From positions 1 through 64,000 of the forward strand of contig JAAYSZ010000034.1 in NCBI GenBank assembly GCA_012523895.1: 64,000 nucleotides of DNA. Direction: 5' to 3'. This DNA is from Erysipelotrichaceae bacterium. Lineage in GTDB: Bacteria > Bacillota_I > Bacilli_A > Erysipelotrichales > Erysipelotrichaceae. This document shows positions 17,062 to 25,465 of this stretch, piece by piece. Under the pieces are notes generated by a model. The model was not told where the DNA came from. It saw only the letters and a program-made list of their open reading frames with translations, and did not search any database. The position numbers and the translations under genes were made by a program. Position 1 is the stretch's first letter; every line of letters starts with the position of its first letter.

Positions 17062-17839
17062 AAACAACTTCCTTAACCATCTCAGGAACTTCTTTACCTG
17101 CATAAATCTTATCTAAAACATCTTGGTTTACATCTTCACTTTTTCCATCATATACAATTTCACCACTTCTAATGCCGATAACTCTATTTGCGTATTTTAA
17201 AGCTAAATCAACATGATGAATATTAATAATAATTGTAATATTCATTTCTTTATTTATCCTTTTAAAGTCATCCATTACAACATCGGCCATAATAGGATCT
17301 AATGAAGCAACAGGTTCATCCGCAAGTATTATCGAAGGATTTTGATTTAAAGTTCTTGCAAGAGCAACTCTTTGTTGTTGACCCCCTGATAATTGATCGC
17401 ATCTAGTATATGCTTTATCTAAAATACCTACTTTATCTAAAGCTTTTAAAGCTTTCATTTTTTGTTCTTTTGTAAATATACCAAAAAGTGTTCTATACCA
17501 CGGCATATCAGGTATGTCGCTTGTAAGAACATTATTTATTACTGTTGCCCTAGTTACTAAGTTAAATGATTGAAAAATCATACCGATTTTCCTTCTAAAT
17601 TTTCTTAGCTCTTTTCCCTTAAGGGTATTAACATCTATTCCATCAACAATTACTTTTCCACTAGTTGCATCATGCATTCTATTTACTGTTCTAATAAGTG
17701 TAGACTTACCAGCTCCTGAAAGTCCAATTATTGCCACAAATTCACCTTGTTCTATTGTTAATGTAATATTTTTTAAACCAACAACTCCATTTGGATATGT
17801 TTTGCCTGCATTAATAAATTCAATCATATTTTTCTCCAA
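17054..17839 (-). CDS. phnC: Phosphonate-type ABC transporter ATPase (PhnC)
   Basis: ATP-binding subunit, 261 aa. Walker A GLSGAGKSTLIR, Q-loop region IFQSFNLVTRATV, signature LSGGQQQRVALART, Walker B IILADEPVASLDP and switch His in NIHHVDLAL. RTVNRMHDATSGKV is typical of PhnC. It follows the binding-protein gene after a stem-loop at 17850 and overlaps phnE. No C-P lyase or phosphonatase genes are present in the window, so the true ligand is open. Confidence 0.92.
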   Translation of the reverse strand: MEKNMIEFINAGKTYPNGVVGLKNITLTIEQGEFVAIIGLSGAGKSTLIRTVNRMHDATSGKVIVDGIDVNTLKGKELRKFRRKIGMIFQSFNLVTRATVINNVLTSDIPDMPWYRTLFGIFTKEQKMKALKALDKVGILDKAYTRCDQLSGGQQQRVALARTLNQNPSIILADEPVASLDPIMADVVMDDFKRINKEMNITIIINIHHVDLALKYANRVIGIRSGEIVYDGKSEDVNQDVLDKIYAGKEVPEMVKEVVYG

Positions 17840-17849
17840 TTTTAAAAAT

Positions 17850-17875
17850 TGGGTAGTAGAAATTATCTACTACCC
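17850..17875 (-). terminator. Intergenic hairpin between phnD and phnC
   Basis: 10-bp perfect stem GGGTAGTAGA/TCTACTACCC with a 5-nt loop, then a T-rich stretch on the minus strand. In binding-protein operons such hairpins act as partial terminator or mRNA 3'-end stabiliser, giving more binding protein than membrane subunits. Confidence 0.65.
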
Positions 17876-17880
17876 TTAAA

Positions 17881-19008
17881 TTATTCTGTAACTGCTTTAA
17901 GTGCAGCTCTTGCTCCATCATAGTCAGAGTCTACTGCTTTTGCATAACCTGTATGCGAATATACATCAAATATCTTTTTACCTTCATCTGTATTGATAAT
18001 ATTAATTAAAGCATTTTGAATTGCAGCGATAAATTCTTTGTTATAAATATCTGGATTTGCCATTGTAATTGCTACTGTATCATTGTAAATTCCTTCAGTA
18101 ACACCAATTACATTTAACTCATTCCAAATTGAATCACTTCTTCCTAAACCAGCTTTACCTGTTTCATCTTTAGAATCTGTAGGAATCATCCAACTTGCTT
18201 CATAGTCATTTCTACCATCAGCATAACAAACAATAATATCAACTGATTCACTAGCTGCTTGAGCAAATGAACTTCCATAGCCATCTAATGTAACTACATT
18301 TGTTAAGTCAGTGATTTTCTTGTCATAATTTTCCATTAGCCACATTGTAGGATAAATGTATCCAGCAGAACTGCTTGTTTTTAATACAGCCCAATTAGCT
18401 TTATCTAAATCTTCCCAAGTTAATTCTTCACCTGCATTAACTTTTTCAGCCAAAACTTTTCCATACTCACTAGGTGTAGCATAAATTAATGAACGATAGT
18501 AAGTAACTTGTGGTCCATCTTTCTTAGTCGCGTTATCATCACCATTCCAAGTAGTAGGATCTGTAGAGTCATTTGATAATCCAGAACGAGTTGCAGTTAA
18601 AATTACATCTGTTTCATCAGAATATAATGCATATGTTCCTCCAGGAAGCCATCCTAAATCAATAGTACCTGCAGCAAGTGCTTCACCTGTTGCATCATAT
18701 GATGTTCCTACAGTAATATCTACTTCATCAATTGTATAACCTTCATCTGCTAATGCTTCTATTAATAATTCATTTAAATTTGCTGTTCCAGTAATAATAA
18801 CGTCAGCATCTTTGCTTGGCACAAATTCAAGTACTAACTTAGCAATTTCTTTACTTCCAGTTTCTGCTGGCGCTATCTTACCACTTGTAGATTCTGTTAC
18901 TTCTTCTGTTGTTTCTTCTGTTGGTGTTTCTGATGGTTCATCAGTTTTTGGACCACCACAACCAACTACTAACAATAAAGTTAGTAATAACACTAATAAT
19001 TTTTTCAT
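17881..19008 (-). CDS. phnD: PhnD-type substrate-binding lipoprotein
   Basis: Extracytoplasmic binding protein, 375 aa. A lipoprotein signal peptide ends in the lipobox VVGC (Cys about residue 17), followed by a Thr/Glu-rich linker of about 30 residues. The binding domain of the phosphate/phosphite/phosphonate family follows (GTSYDATGEALAAGTIDLGWLP; SSAGYIYPTMWL). First gene of the operon, with ATG preceded by GGAGGAA. The ligand pocket cannot be resolved by eye. The cytosolic nucleotidase in the same operon makes a phosphate ester a possible cargo. Confidence 0.9.
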   Translation of the reverse strand: MKKLLVLLLTLLLVVGCGGPKTDEPSETPTEETTEEVTESTSGKIAPAETGSKEIAKLVLEFVPSKDADVIITGTANLNELLIEALADEGYTIDEVDITVGTSYDATGEALAAGTIDLGWLPGGTYALYSDETDVILTATRSGLSNDSTDPTTWNGDDNATKKDGPQVTYYRSLIYATPSEYGKVLAEKVNAGEELTWEDLDKANWAVLKTSSSAGYIYPTMWLMENYDKKITDLTNVVTLDGYGSSFAQAASESVDIIVCYADGRNDYEASWMIPTDSKDETGKAGLGRSDSIWNELNVIGVTEGIYNDTVAITMANPDIYNKEFIAAIQNALINIINTDEGKKIFDVYSHTGYAKAVDSDYDGARAALKAVTE

Positions 19009-19060
19009 AATTCCTCCATAATATTTATGATAAAACTTATTAAAAGTTGCTTAATGTTTA

Positions 19061-20020
19061 CTATTTAAGTGCTGCTGTAATTAATGACATCTTATATACT
19101 TCTTCAGCATTACATCCACGTGATAAATCATTGATAGGTGCTGCTAATCCTTGAAGGATTGGCCCTAATGCTTCAAAACCACCAAGTCTTTGAACTAATT
19201 TATACCCAATATTACCTGAAGTAATGTCAGGGAATATAAATGTATTGCAATATCCTGCTACATCATTATCTTTAACTTTTACTTTTGCTACTGTAGGTGA
19301 TACTGCTGCATCAAATTGGATTTCTCCTACAATTCCAAAATCAGGATTTGATGCCAACACTTTTTCAGTCGCATTTCTCATCTTATCTACAGATGCACCT
19401 TTTCCAGAACCTAGTGTTGAATAACTAAGCATTGCTACTTTTGGATCAATATCAAATACTCTTGCTGTTTTAACTGTTTGATAAGCAATATCAACCAATT
19501 GATCTTCAGTTGGTTCAAGATTAATTGCACAATCTGCAAATGCATATCTTTCATCACCTTTAACCATGATAAAACTTGATGAAACAATATTATTTCCTGG
19601 TGCAGTTTTAACTATTTGAAGTGCCGGTCTAACAGTGTCTGCTGTTGAATAAGTAGCTCCTCCTAATAATCCATCCGCAAGTCCCATCTTTACAAGCATT
19701 GTTCCAAAATAATTACCTTTTTTACATGCTTCTATACATTGTTCTTTATCCATCTTCCCTTTTCTAAGTTCAACTAATAAATCTACCATTTCATCAAACT
19801 TGTCATAGTTTAGTGGATCTAGTATTAAGATTCCTTCTATGTCAAAATTATTTTCTTTTGCTGCAGCTTTAACCTCATCTACATTTCCAATTAAAATTGG
19901 AGTTAAAAGCTTGTCTTTTTCAAGCCTTGATGCTGCTTCTAGTATTCTTGAATCTGTTCCTTCAGTAAATACTAGTCGAAATGGATTTTGTTTTACTTTT
20001 TCTGCTAATGATTTAAACAT
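19061..20020 (-). CDS. pta: Phosphate acetyltransferase
   Basis: Cytosolic enzyme converting acetyl-CoA and phosphate to acetyl phosphate and CoA, the step before ATP formation by acetate kinase. It has 319 aa, the short single-domain form. Motifs include FTEGTDSRILEAA, GLLGGATYSTADTVRPALQI, MLSYSTLGSGKG and GEIQFDAA; TFIFPDITSGNIGYKLVQRLGG closes the active site. The ribosome site AGGAGG is well placed. No ackA is next to it in this window. It supports a fermentative lifestyle. Confidence 0.95.
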   Translation of the reverse strand: MFKSLAEKVKQNPFRLVFTEGTDSRILEAASRLEKDKLLTPILIGNVDEVKAAAKENNFDIEGILILDPLNYDKFDEMVDLLVELRKGKMDKEQCIEACKKGNYFGTMLVKMGLADGLLGGATYSTADTVRPALQIVKTAPGNNIVSSSFIMVKGDERYAFADCAINLEPTEDQLVDIAYQTVKTARVFDIDPKVAMLSYSTLGSGKGASVDKMRNATEKVLASNPDFGIVGEIQFDAAVSPTVAKVKVKDNDVAGYCNTFIFPDITSGNIGYKLVQRLGGFEALGPILQGLAAPINDLSRGCNAEEVYKMSLITAALK

Positions 20021-20066
20021 AATTATCCTCCTATTTTACCTATGTTAATTATACACTATGCTTAAG

Positions 20067-20645
20067 CTATTTATTATTAATTAAATGTTCAATAAATATT
20101 TTTAAACCTATAAAAACTAATATAAAGCCACCTATCATTTCAGCTTTATTTTTTATGAGTATTCCTGTTTTTTTACCAATAAATGTTCCTATTACACATA
20201 TTATTAATGTAGTTAATGCAATTATTATTGCACTACTAAATATATCTACATTTAGTGCTGATAAACTAATTCCTACAGCCAATGCATCAATGCTTGTCGC
20301 AATTGCTTGTACAATTAACATTTTTAATGTTAATTCATTGTTAGAACATTCAATTTCCTCTTCACTTTTTATTTCTTCATAGGCTTCTTTAATCATATTT
20401 AAGCCTATTGCTGCTAATAAAATTAAAGCTATCCAATGATCTAATGCTGCTATTTGTTTATAAAAAACATTGCCTGCAAAATATCCAATTATTGGCATTA
20501 CTCCTTGAAACATTCCAAAAGTTAATGCCATTAAAAAAGAATATCTTTTATGCATATCTTGATAACACAAAGTGTTTGCGATAGTTACCGCAAATGCATC
20601 CATAGATAATCCTAAACCAATTAATAATATTGTGTATATATCCAT
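20067..20645 (-). CDS. mntP: Putative manganese efflux pump MntP
   Basis: Membrane protein of 192 aa with six hydrophobic helices, the normal MntP size. Conserved Asp residues in the helices are seen in GLSMDAFAVTIAN and ATSIDALAVGISLSAL, which are the duplicated family motifs. It exports Mn(II) in characterised members. I looked upstream for a yybP-ykoY manganese riboswitch; the gap to the next gene (58 bp) is too short to hold one. It stands divergent to the Fem gene. Confidence 0.92.
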   Translation of the reverse strand: MDIYTILLIGLGLSMDAFAVTIANTLCYQDMHKRYSFLMALTFGMFQGVMPIIGYFAGNVFYKQIAALDHWIALILLAAIGLNMIKEAYEEIKSEEEIECSNNELTLKMLIVQAIATSIDALAVGISLSALNVDIFSSAIIIALTTLIICVIGTFIGKKTGILIKNKAEMIGGFILVFIGLKIFIEHLINNK

Positions 20646-20687
20646 AACATCTTAATTATACACTATTATCAATAATTATTTAATCTA

Positions 20688-20696
20688 TGCTAAAAT
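20688..20696 (+). promoter_or_regulatory. Extended -10 promoter of the Fem gene, leaderless geometry
   Basis: TGCTAAAAT, whose last base lies 7 nt before the ATG at 20704. The transcript would therefore begin at or next to the start codon. No Shine-Dalgarno site lies between. Confidence 0.5.
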
Positions 20697-20703
20697 AAGT
20701 ACT

Positions 20704-21921
20704 ATGAAGATAAAAACTATTGAAAATTTAAATATTTATGATGATTTTGTAAAAAAATCACCATACAACCATTACATGAAATATAGTAATTGGGCTAATC
20801 TTAAAAAAGCATCAAATATGAAACCTTATTTTTTAGGTTTTTATGATGAAAAATTAATTGGTACTGCAATGATTTTTAAATTTAATGGGATTATTCCTTA
20901 TATGTATATGCCTACTGGTTTATGTATTGATTATAGTAATTTAGATATCTTAAATGAAGCATTAGATTTATTAAAAGATTTTGCTAAAAAAGAAAAAGTT
21001 TCTTTTTTAAGAATAGACCCTTTAGTTATAAGAGTTTCAAAAGATATTGACGGAAATCAAATAGATGGAATTAATAATGAATTTGTTACAGAAGCATTAA
21101 TAAACAAAGGTTTTAAACATAAAGGATATGGTTATGGTTATGATGGTAGTTTACATAATCGATTTACATTAATTGTTGATATTGATAAAGATGTAGAAAC
21201 CTTAAGATCTAATTATACAAAACAAAGACAAACTGCATTAAATAGACATGAAGTAATTGGTTTATATACAAGATTAGGTAACATTGATGATATTAAATAT
21301 TTAATGGAATTTGAAAAAGAACTAGCAAGTATGCAAGGCTTTAAACCTCATTCCAAAGAATTTTTTACAGATATTATTAATAAATATAAAAATAATCATA
21401 GGCTCTATATTACTGAAATTAATTTAGAACACATGATTGAAGGTATTAGTAAAGAATTAAAATCAAAAAAATATGCAAAAGATAAAGAAGCTAGGCTTGC
21501 AAAAGAAAGAGAGTTAAACCAAGCTAATGTATTAAAAGAAGAACATGGTTCTTTATTAGTAGTAGCTGCCGGACTATTTTTGTATGGAGGAAATAGATCT
21601 TGGGATTTATATGCATATAATAGAAAATCTTGTAATTTCTTAAAGCCTGTTGATAACTTGCATTATTTTGCAATGCAAGATTTAAAAAACTTAGGTGTAA
21701 AATACTATGATATGTGTGGATTTAGTGGTTCTACATCAAAAGATGATCCATACTATGGTTTATATAACTACAAAAAATCATTTAATCCAGAATTTATAGA
21801 ATGGATTGGAGAATTTGATTATATTATTGATAAAAATAAATATAAATTATTATTAAACACAAAAAAAGGATTTAGACGCATCCGTAGAAAATTAAATTCA
21901 ATTATCTACAAGAAGGATTAA
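20704..21921 (+). CDS. FemAB-family peptidoglycan bridge aminoacyltransferase
   Basis: Cytosolic, membrane-associated enzyme family that adds amino acids from aminoacyl-tRNA to lipid II, 405 aa. Two GNAT-like subdomains are present, with a basic helical insertion (about 235-275, rich in Lys/Glu) matching the coiled-coil arm of FemA/FemX. The C-terminal subdomain has LYAYNRKSCNFLKPVDNLHYFAMQ and YYDMCGFSGS. The order suggests MurM/FemX-like action; which residue is attached is unknown. Its promoter lies so close to the ATG that the message is probably leaderless. Presence of the gene indicates a walled cell. Confidence 0.88.
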   Translation: MKIKTIENLNIYDDFVKKSPYNHYMKYSNWANLKKASNMKPYFLGFYDEKLIGTAMIFKFNGIIPYMYMPTGLCIDYSNLDILNEALDLLKDFAKKEKVSFLRIDPLVIRVSKDIDGNQIDGINNEFVTEALINKGFKHKGYGYGYDGSLHNRFTLIVDIDKDVETLRSNYTKQRQTALNRHEVIGLYTRLGNIDDIKYLMEFEKELASMQGFKPHSKEFFTDIINKYKNNHRLYITEINLEHMIEGISKELKSKKYAKDKEARLAKERELNQANVLKEEHGSLLVVAAGLFLYGGNRSWDLYAYNRKSCNFLKPVDNLHYFAMQDLKNLGVKYYDMCGFSGSTSKDDPYYGLYNYKKSFNPEFIEWIGEFDYIIDKNKYKLLLNTKKGFRRIRRKLNSIIYKKD

Positions 21922-21930
21922 ATCCTTTTT
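21913..21930. terminator. Short bidirectional terminator
   Basis: Inverted repeat AAGGATT/AATCCTT spanning the Fem stop codon, followed by a T-run. It lies between the convergent Fem and pyridoxal kinase genes. Confidence 0.5.
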
Positions 21931-21932
21931 TA

Positions 21933-22766
21933 TTACTTTATTCTATTAATTAAATAAGGCATTGCTTCTTCAAAGTTAGCTCCATACCATATTGGATTTT
22001 CATCTTCAAGATTACATTTAATGCTTTCACATACATAATCAGCCGCAATTCTTAATGATTCTTCTAAACCTTTTCCATTTACATAAGCACCTGTAAATGT
22101 ACTTGCAAAGATGTCACCAGTTCCATGTAATGCAACAGGTAGTTTATCGTTATAGTATTCAAAATATTCATCTTTATCTGATAAATAAGCCATTACTCCT
22201 AGTTTACTTTCATCAAAACTTACTCCTGTAAGTACTGGATATTTAACACCTAATTTATGTAATCCTTGTAATATATCTTCTATATATTTTCTATCATATC
22301 CACTTTCAATATATGGCATATCTAACATAAATGTAGCTTCTGTTATATTTGGTACTGCTATATCTGCTTTACTACATAGTTTTGCCATTCTTTTTGCGAA
22401 AGAAGTATCAAAACCTACATAAAACTTTCCATGATCTGCCATAGCAGGATCAACAATTATATGGTTACTGTTTGTTTTTAATTCATCAAATAGCCATTCC
22501 ATAATTTCAATTTGTTCAAAAGATCCTAGATATCCAGTATACATTGCATCAAATTTTAAATCTTCTTTTTTCCAATGATTTACAATATCCTTAATATCAC
22601 TTGTAAGATCTCTAAAAGTAAATCCTTTAAATGCTGTGTGAGTTGATAAAACTGCTGTTGGAATAATTGCGCACTCAACTGACATAGCAGAAATTATTGG
22701 TAAAGCTACTGTTAGTGAACACTTTCCAACACATGATATATCTTGAATAGTTACAATTCTTTTCAT
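21933..22766 (-). CDS. Pyridoxal/pyridoxamine kinase (PdxK/PdxY-like)
   Basis: Ribokinase-fold kinase phosphorylating B6 vitamers, 277 aa. TIQDISCVGKCSLTVALPI is the family N-terminus. TAVLSTHTAF, MYTGYLGS, VDPAMADHGKFY and the catalytic LHGTGDIFASTFTGA (general base Asp in GTGD) follow. Overall pattern and length match pyridoxamine kinase (PdxY/PdxK2) of Bacillota. It is followed upstream by a GNAT gene with 3 bp between, so the two are probably co-transcribed. It suggests salvage of B6; no biosynthesis genes are present here. Confidence 0.9.
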   Translation of the reverse strand: MKRIVTIQDISCVGKCSLTVALPIISAMSVECAIIPTAVLSTHTAFKGFTFRDLTSDIKDIVNHWKKEDLKFDAMYTGYLGSFEQIEIMEWLFDELKTNSNHIIVDPAMADHGKFYVGFDTSFAKRMAKLCSKADIAVPNITEATFMLDMPYIESGYDRKYIEDILQGLHKLGVKYPVLTGVSFDESKLGVMAYLSDKDEYFEYYNDKLPVALHGTGDIFASTFTGAYVNGKGLEESLRIAADYVCESIKCNLEDENPIWYGANFEEAMPYLINRIK

Positions 22767-22769
22767 AAA

Positions 22770-23330
22770 TTAACACCTTCCTAAATATTCTTCTTTTAAT
22801 ATTGAATACATTGCCATATCAGTTATACCTGATATGCATATATCTCTTTTTCTTAAAGTACCTTCATATTTCATGCCTACTTTAAGCATAACTTTTCCTG
22901 AACTAGGGTTATCTATACTATGTCTGCCTACAACTAAATTAGAACCTACTTCTTCAAAGAAAAATTTTAATAATCTTTCTAAAGCTTCAGTTGTATAGCC
23001 TTTTCCCCAATGCTTTTTAGAAATACAATAGCCTGTTGTAAGTAAACCAAGTTCTTCATTAGATTCTACCACACTTATATTTCCAATCAACTCATTATTA
23101 TCTTTTATTACAATTGCCCAGTTGTAAAAATCTTCTTTTTCATATGAATTAATCCATGAATTAACTATTTGTTTAGTAACTTCTATGTTTTCATGGGGTT
23201 TCCATGTTAGATATCTACACACTTCTATATCATTTGCCCAATTTAAAAACATATCTTCAGCATCATCTTTTTTAAACCTTCGTAATAATAATCTTTCTGT
23301 ATGTAATTCTTTAGTTCCAATATGTTTCAT
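22770..23330 (-). CDS. GNAT acetyltransferase, RimJ/RimL type
   Basis: N-acetyltransferase of 186 aa. TERLLLRRFKKDDAEDMF is the RimJ/RimL-type N-terminus, and the acetyl-CoA loop reads YCISKKHWGKGYTTEAL, with NPSSGKVMLKVGMKYEG near the end. Start chosen at ATG 23330 because GGGAG stands 7 nt upstream; the GTG at 23348 would lie almost at the predicted transcription start after TATAAT (23355-23350). Targets may be a ribosomal protein or a small amine; not predictable. Confidence 0.87.
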   Translation of the reverse strand: MKHIGTKELHTERLLLRRFKKDDAEDMFLNWANDIEVCRYLTWKPHENIEVTKQIVNSWINSYEKEDFYNWAIVIKDNNELIGNISVVESNEELGLLTTGYCISKKHWGKGYTTEALERLLKFFFEEVGSNLVVGRHSIDNPSSGKVMLKVGMKYEGTLRKRDICISGITDMAMYSILKEEYLGRC

Positions 23331-23406
23331 AGCATAACTCCCATACACTATTATAACTTAAACTTTCTATTTTATTAAATGCAGCTATTTTTCAATAATT
23401 AAAATC

Positions 23407-24240
23407 TTATATTAAATTAAAATGTTTAAATGCATTATATAATCCATCCTTATCAACATCATCTGTTACATAATCTGCGATTTCTTTTATTTCTTGTTGA
23501 CCTGAGTTCATTGCAACTCCAATATTACAAAACTCTAACATTGAAATATCTATTATTGCATCTCCAAATGCAAATGTATCTTTAACATCTCTTTTTAAAT
23601 ATTTTAATAAATAATCAATTGCATTTTCTTTTGTTACATTGGCAATTCCTATATCTCCAAATAATGCTTTTTCTCCTTTTCCTCCCCATGTACCAACTGG
23701 TAAATGAGAAAATTTTTCTTTTGCATCTAAATAATCTTGATAAGAATTTAATACAAAACTAACCTTATTTAAATCATCTCTATATAACTTCCCATCAAAT
23801 ATAAGTCCATGTAACACATCTTCGACTTCAAGATTTTGATAGTTTGTTTCTCCTTTATTTGCACTATATTGTTGTATTGGTTTTTTACCAACTTCTCTAA
23901 AATTTCTACTTGCAAATAAACCATTATTGCTTTCTAGATAAAATTCTAAATTTTTACTATGTAACCAATCCACAATTTCTTTAGCATCTTCTTTTGAAAT
24001 TAGCTTATGCATTATTACTTTTCCATTATGTTCAACATAACTTCCATTCCCACATATAATTCCATCTAATCCAATATCTAATATATAATCAGGCATCTCA
24101 GCTTTGCTTCTTCCTGTACATAGATAAACTAAATGGTTATTCTTTCTTGCTTGAATAACCGCTTTTTTTGCACTTTCTGGTAATTTGTTTTCATAAGTTA
24201 TTAAAGTTCCATCAACATCAATAAATATTATCTTACTCAT
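23407..24240 (-). CDS. HAD superfamily phosphatase, Cof type
   Basis: Cytosolic phosphatase of 277 aa. The nucleophile motif IDVDGTLITY lies at residues 5-15, the Thr motif VYLCTGRS near 40, the cap domain is C2B type, and motif IV FGDAIIDISMLEF is near 225. Members dephosphorylate sugar phosphates, FMN or pyridoxal phosphate. The closeness to the pyridoxal kinase is suggestive but not evidence. Start follows GGAAT, a modest site. Confidence 0.9.
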   Translation of the reverse strand: MSKIIFIDVDGTLITYENKLPESAKKAVIQARKNNHLVYLCTGRSKAEMPDYILDIGLDGIICGNGSYVEHNGKVIMHKLISKEDAKEIVDWLHSKNLEFYLESNNGLFASRNFREVGKKPIQQYSANKGETNYQNLEVEDVLHGLIFDGKLYRDDLNKVSFVLNSYQDYLDAKEKFSHLPVGTWGGKGEKALFGDIGIANVTKENAIDYLLKYLKRDVKDTFAFGDAIIDISMLEFCNIGVAMNSGQQEIKEIADYVTDDVDKDGLYNAFKHFNLI

Positions 24241-24252
24241 TTACTATTCCTT

Positions 24253-25191
24253 TCATTCAAATGTAATTATTGGATATTTTTCACTTACATCATGATATAT
24301 ATTAATATCTTTTTCATCAACTAATACCATATCTAAGGCAGCTAATGCAGATGATATTCTATATCCGTTACCATAATCTTTTGTAGGATAAGAAAAATAT
24401 ATTCCACTGCCACAACAAGTATAAGCCGCATTAATACCTTTATTAACAACATAACATTCTACAGCTTGATCATTAATAGGATTAGGTTCTTTTGATGTTG
24501 GTACATAAACACATACATATGTTTCTTCACTATCTTCTTTTAAAGATGGAGTTAAAGCAACATATACACTTTCATCAATATTATCAGGAACACTAAACTT
24601 CACAAAATCTAATTTGTTTGAAAGAGAATAATATCTTTTATTATCTTTAACTTCATAATCTAATACATTATATGAAAAATCTGTTTCATATTCTTTATAA
24701 ACTAAAGGTTCTTCATTTACATAAATAGTTTCAATATTATGAATTATATTCTCATTATCTAACTCTAAATCAAAAGATAATTGTTTTATTTTATTTGATA
24801 ATTCATCTATATCTTGATTTTCAATTATTACATCTTGATAAAAAACTGTTTTATTTTGATAATCTTTTGCATAAGTATCAAATAAATCTCCATCCATAAA
24901 CTTTGTATCATTTGCATATCCAACTATTTCATTAATTACATTTTCATCTTTATTGAAAAACGAACTAGCATTATCTGCCATAAAAACAAGCCTTAAATAA
25001 AGATTATCTTCATCTTCTAAAGTGCTAATAACCGCATAACTAGTAATCTTACCTTCCTCAATTACCTCTTCATTTTCTTCTTCAATTATAGTTGGTTCTT
25101 GGTTTATTGTGGGTTCTTCATTAATTTCATTAGTTTTACTACATCCTGTCATAAAAACTAAAACAAGAAATATTACTATTAGTTTTTTCAT
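24253..25191 (-). CDS. Lipoprotein of unknown function
   Basis: A 312-aa exported protein I do not recognise. An N-terminal lipoprotein signal ends in VFMTGC (Cys 17), followed by an acidic Glu/Pro/Asn linker to about residue 45. The rest is soluble and rich in Asp, Glu and Tyr. A CCGSG motif sits in the C-terminal third with nearby aromatic residues. The C-terminal part (SYPTKDYGNGYRISSALAAL) vaguely recalls GerMN-like domains, but I would not assign it. It is 12 bp upstream of the HAD gene and probably co-transcribed. Confidence 0.7.
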   Translation of the reverse strand: MKKLIVIFLVLVFMTGCSKTNEINEEPTINQEPTIIEEENEEVIEEGKITSYAVISTLEDEDNLYLRLVFMADNASSFFNKDENVINEIVGYANDTKFMDGDLFDTYAKDYQNKTVFYQDVIIENQDIDELSNKIKQLSFDLELDNENIIHNIETIYVNEEPLVYKEYETDFSYNVLDYEVKDNKRYYSLSNKLDFVKFSVPDNIDESVYVALTPSLKEDSEETYVCVYVPTSKEPNPINDQAVECYVVNKGINAAYTCCGSGIYFSYPTKDYGNGYRISSALAALDMVLVDEKDINIYHDVSEKYPIITFE

Positions 25192-25251
25192 GATACTTCC
25201 TTCTTTCTTATTTAATAAAATTATATCACTGTAGATTAAGAAAAAATAACA

Positions 25252-25449
25252 TTAACTTATATCATATTCTTTTATAAAATCATCATGTAAAAATGTACAA
25301 TGATAACTTTCCATATAATATTGATATAGTTCGTTTAACTCTTTTTCATCATCAATATTATTTTCTAAACTAAATATTGCTTTTATATAATCTTCATAAT
25401 TTTCATCAATTAATTTTGATAATATATCTCTAGTTTTTTTATAAGACAT
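25252..25449 (-). CDS. Small hypothetical protein, operon partner of the GIY-YIG/DUF2075 gene
   Basis: 65 aa, acidic and Tyr-rich, with no recognised domain. It has a plausible GGGG-type ribosome site and follows the helicase gene after 16 bp on the same strand, so it is probably translated from the same message. Helical pattern (SKLIDENYEDYIKAIFSLE) suggests a small helical bundle. It could be a cofactor or antitoxin-like partner of the large protein, but nothing in the sequence proves this. Confidence 0.6.
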   Translation of the reverse strand: MSYKKTRDILSKLIDENYEDYIKAIFSLENNIDDEKELNELYQYYMESYHCTFLHDDFIKEYDIS

Positions 25450-25465
25450 TCAAGTTCCCCTATCT

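Noticed and set aside
20646..20703. yybP-ykoY manganese riboswitch before mntP
   Set aside because: The gap is only 58 bp and is needed for the Fem promoter; no such fold is possible.
24253..25191. GerMN-type sporulation lipoprotein
   Set aside because: A faint resemblance in the C-terminal part is not enough, and no sporulation genes are in the window.
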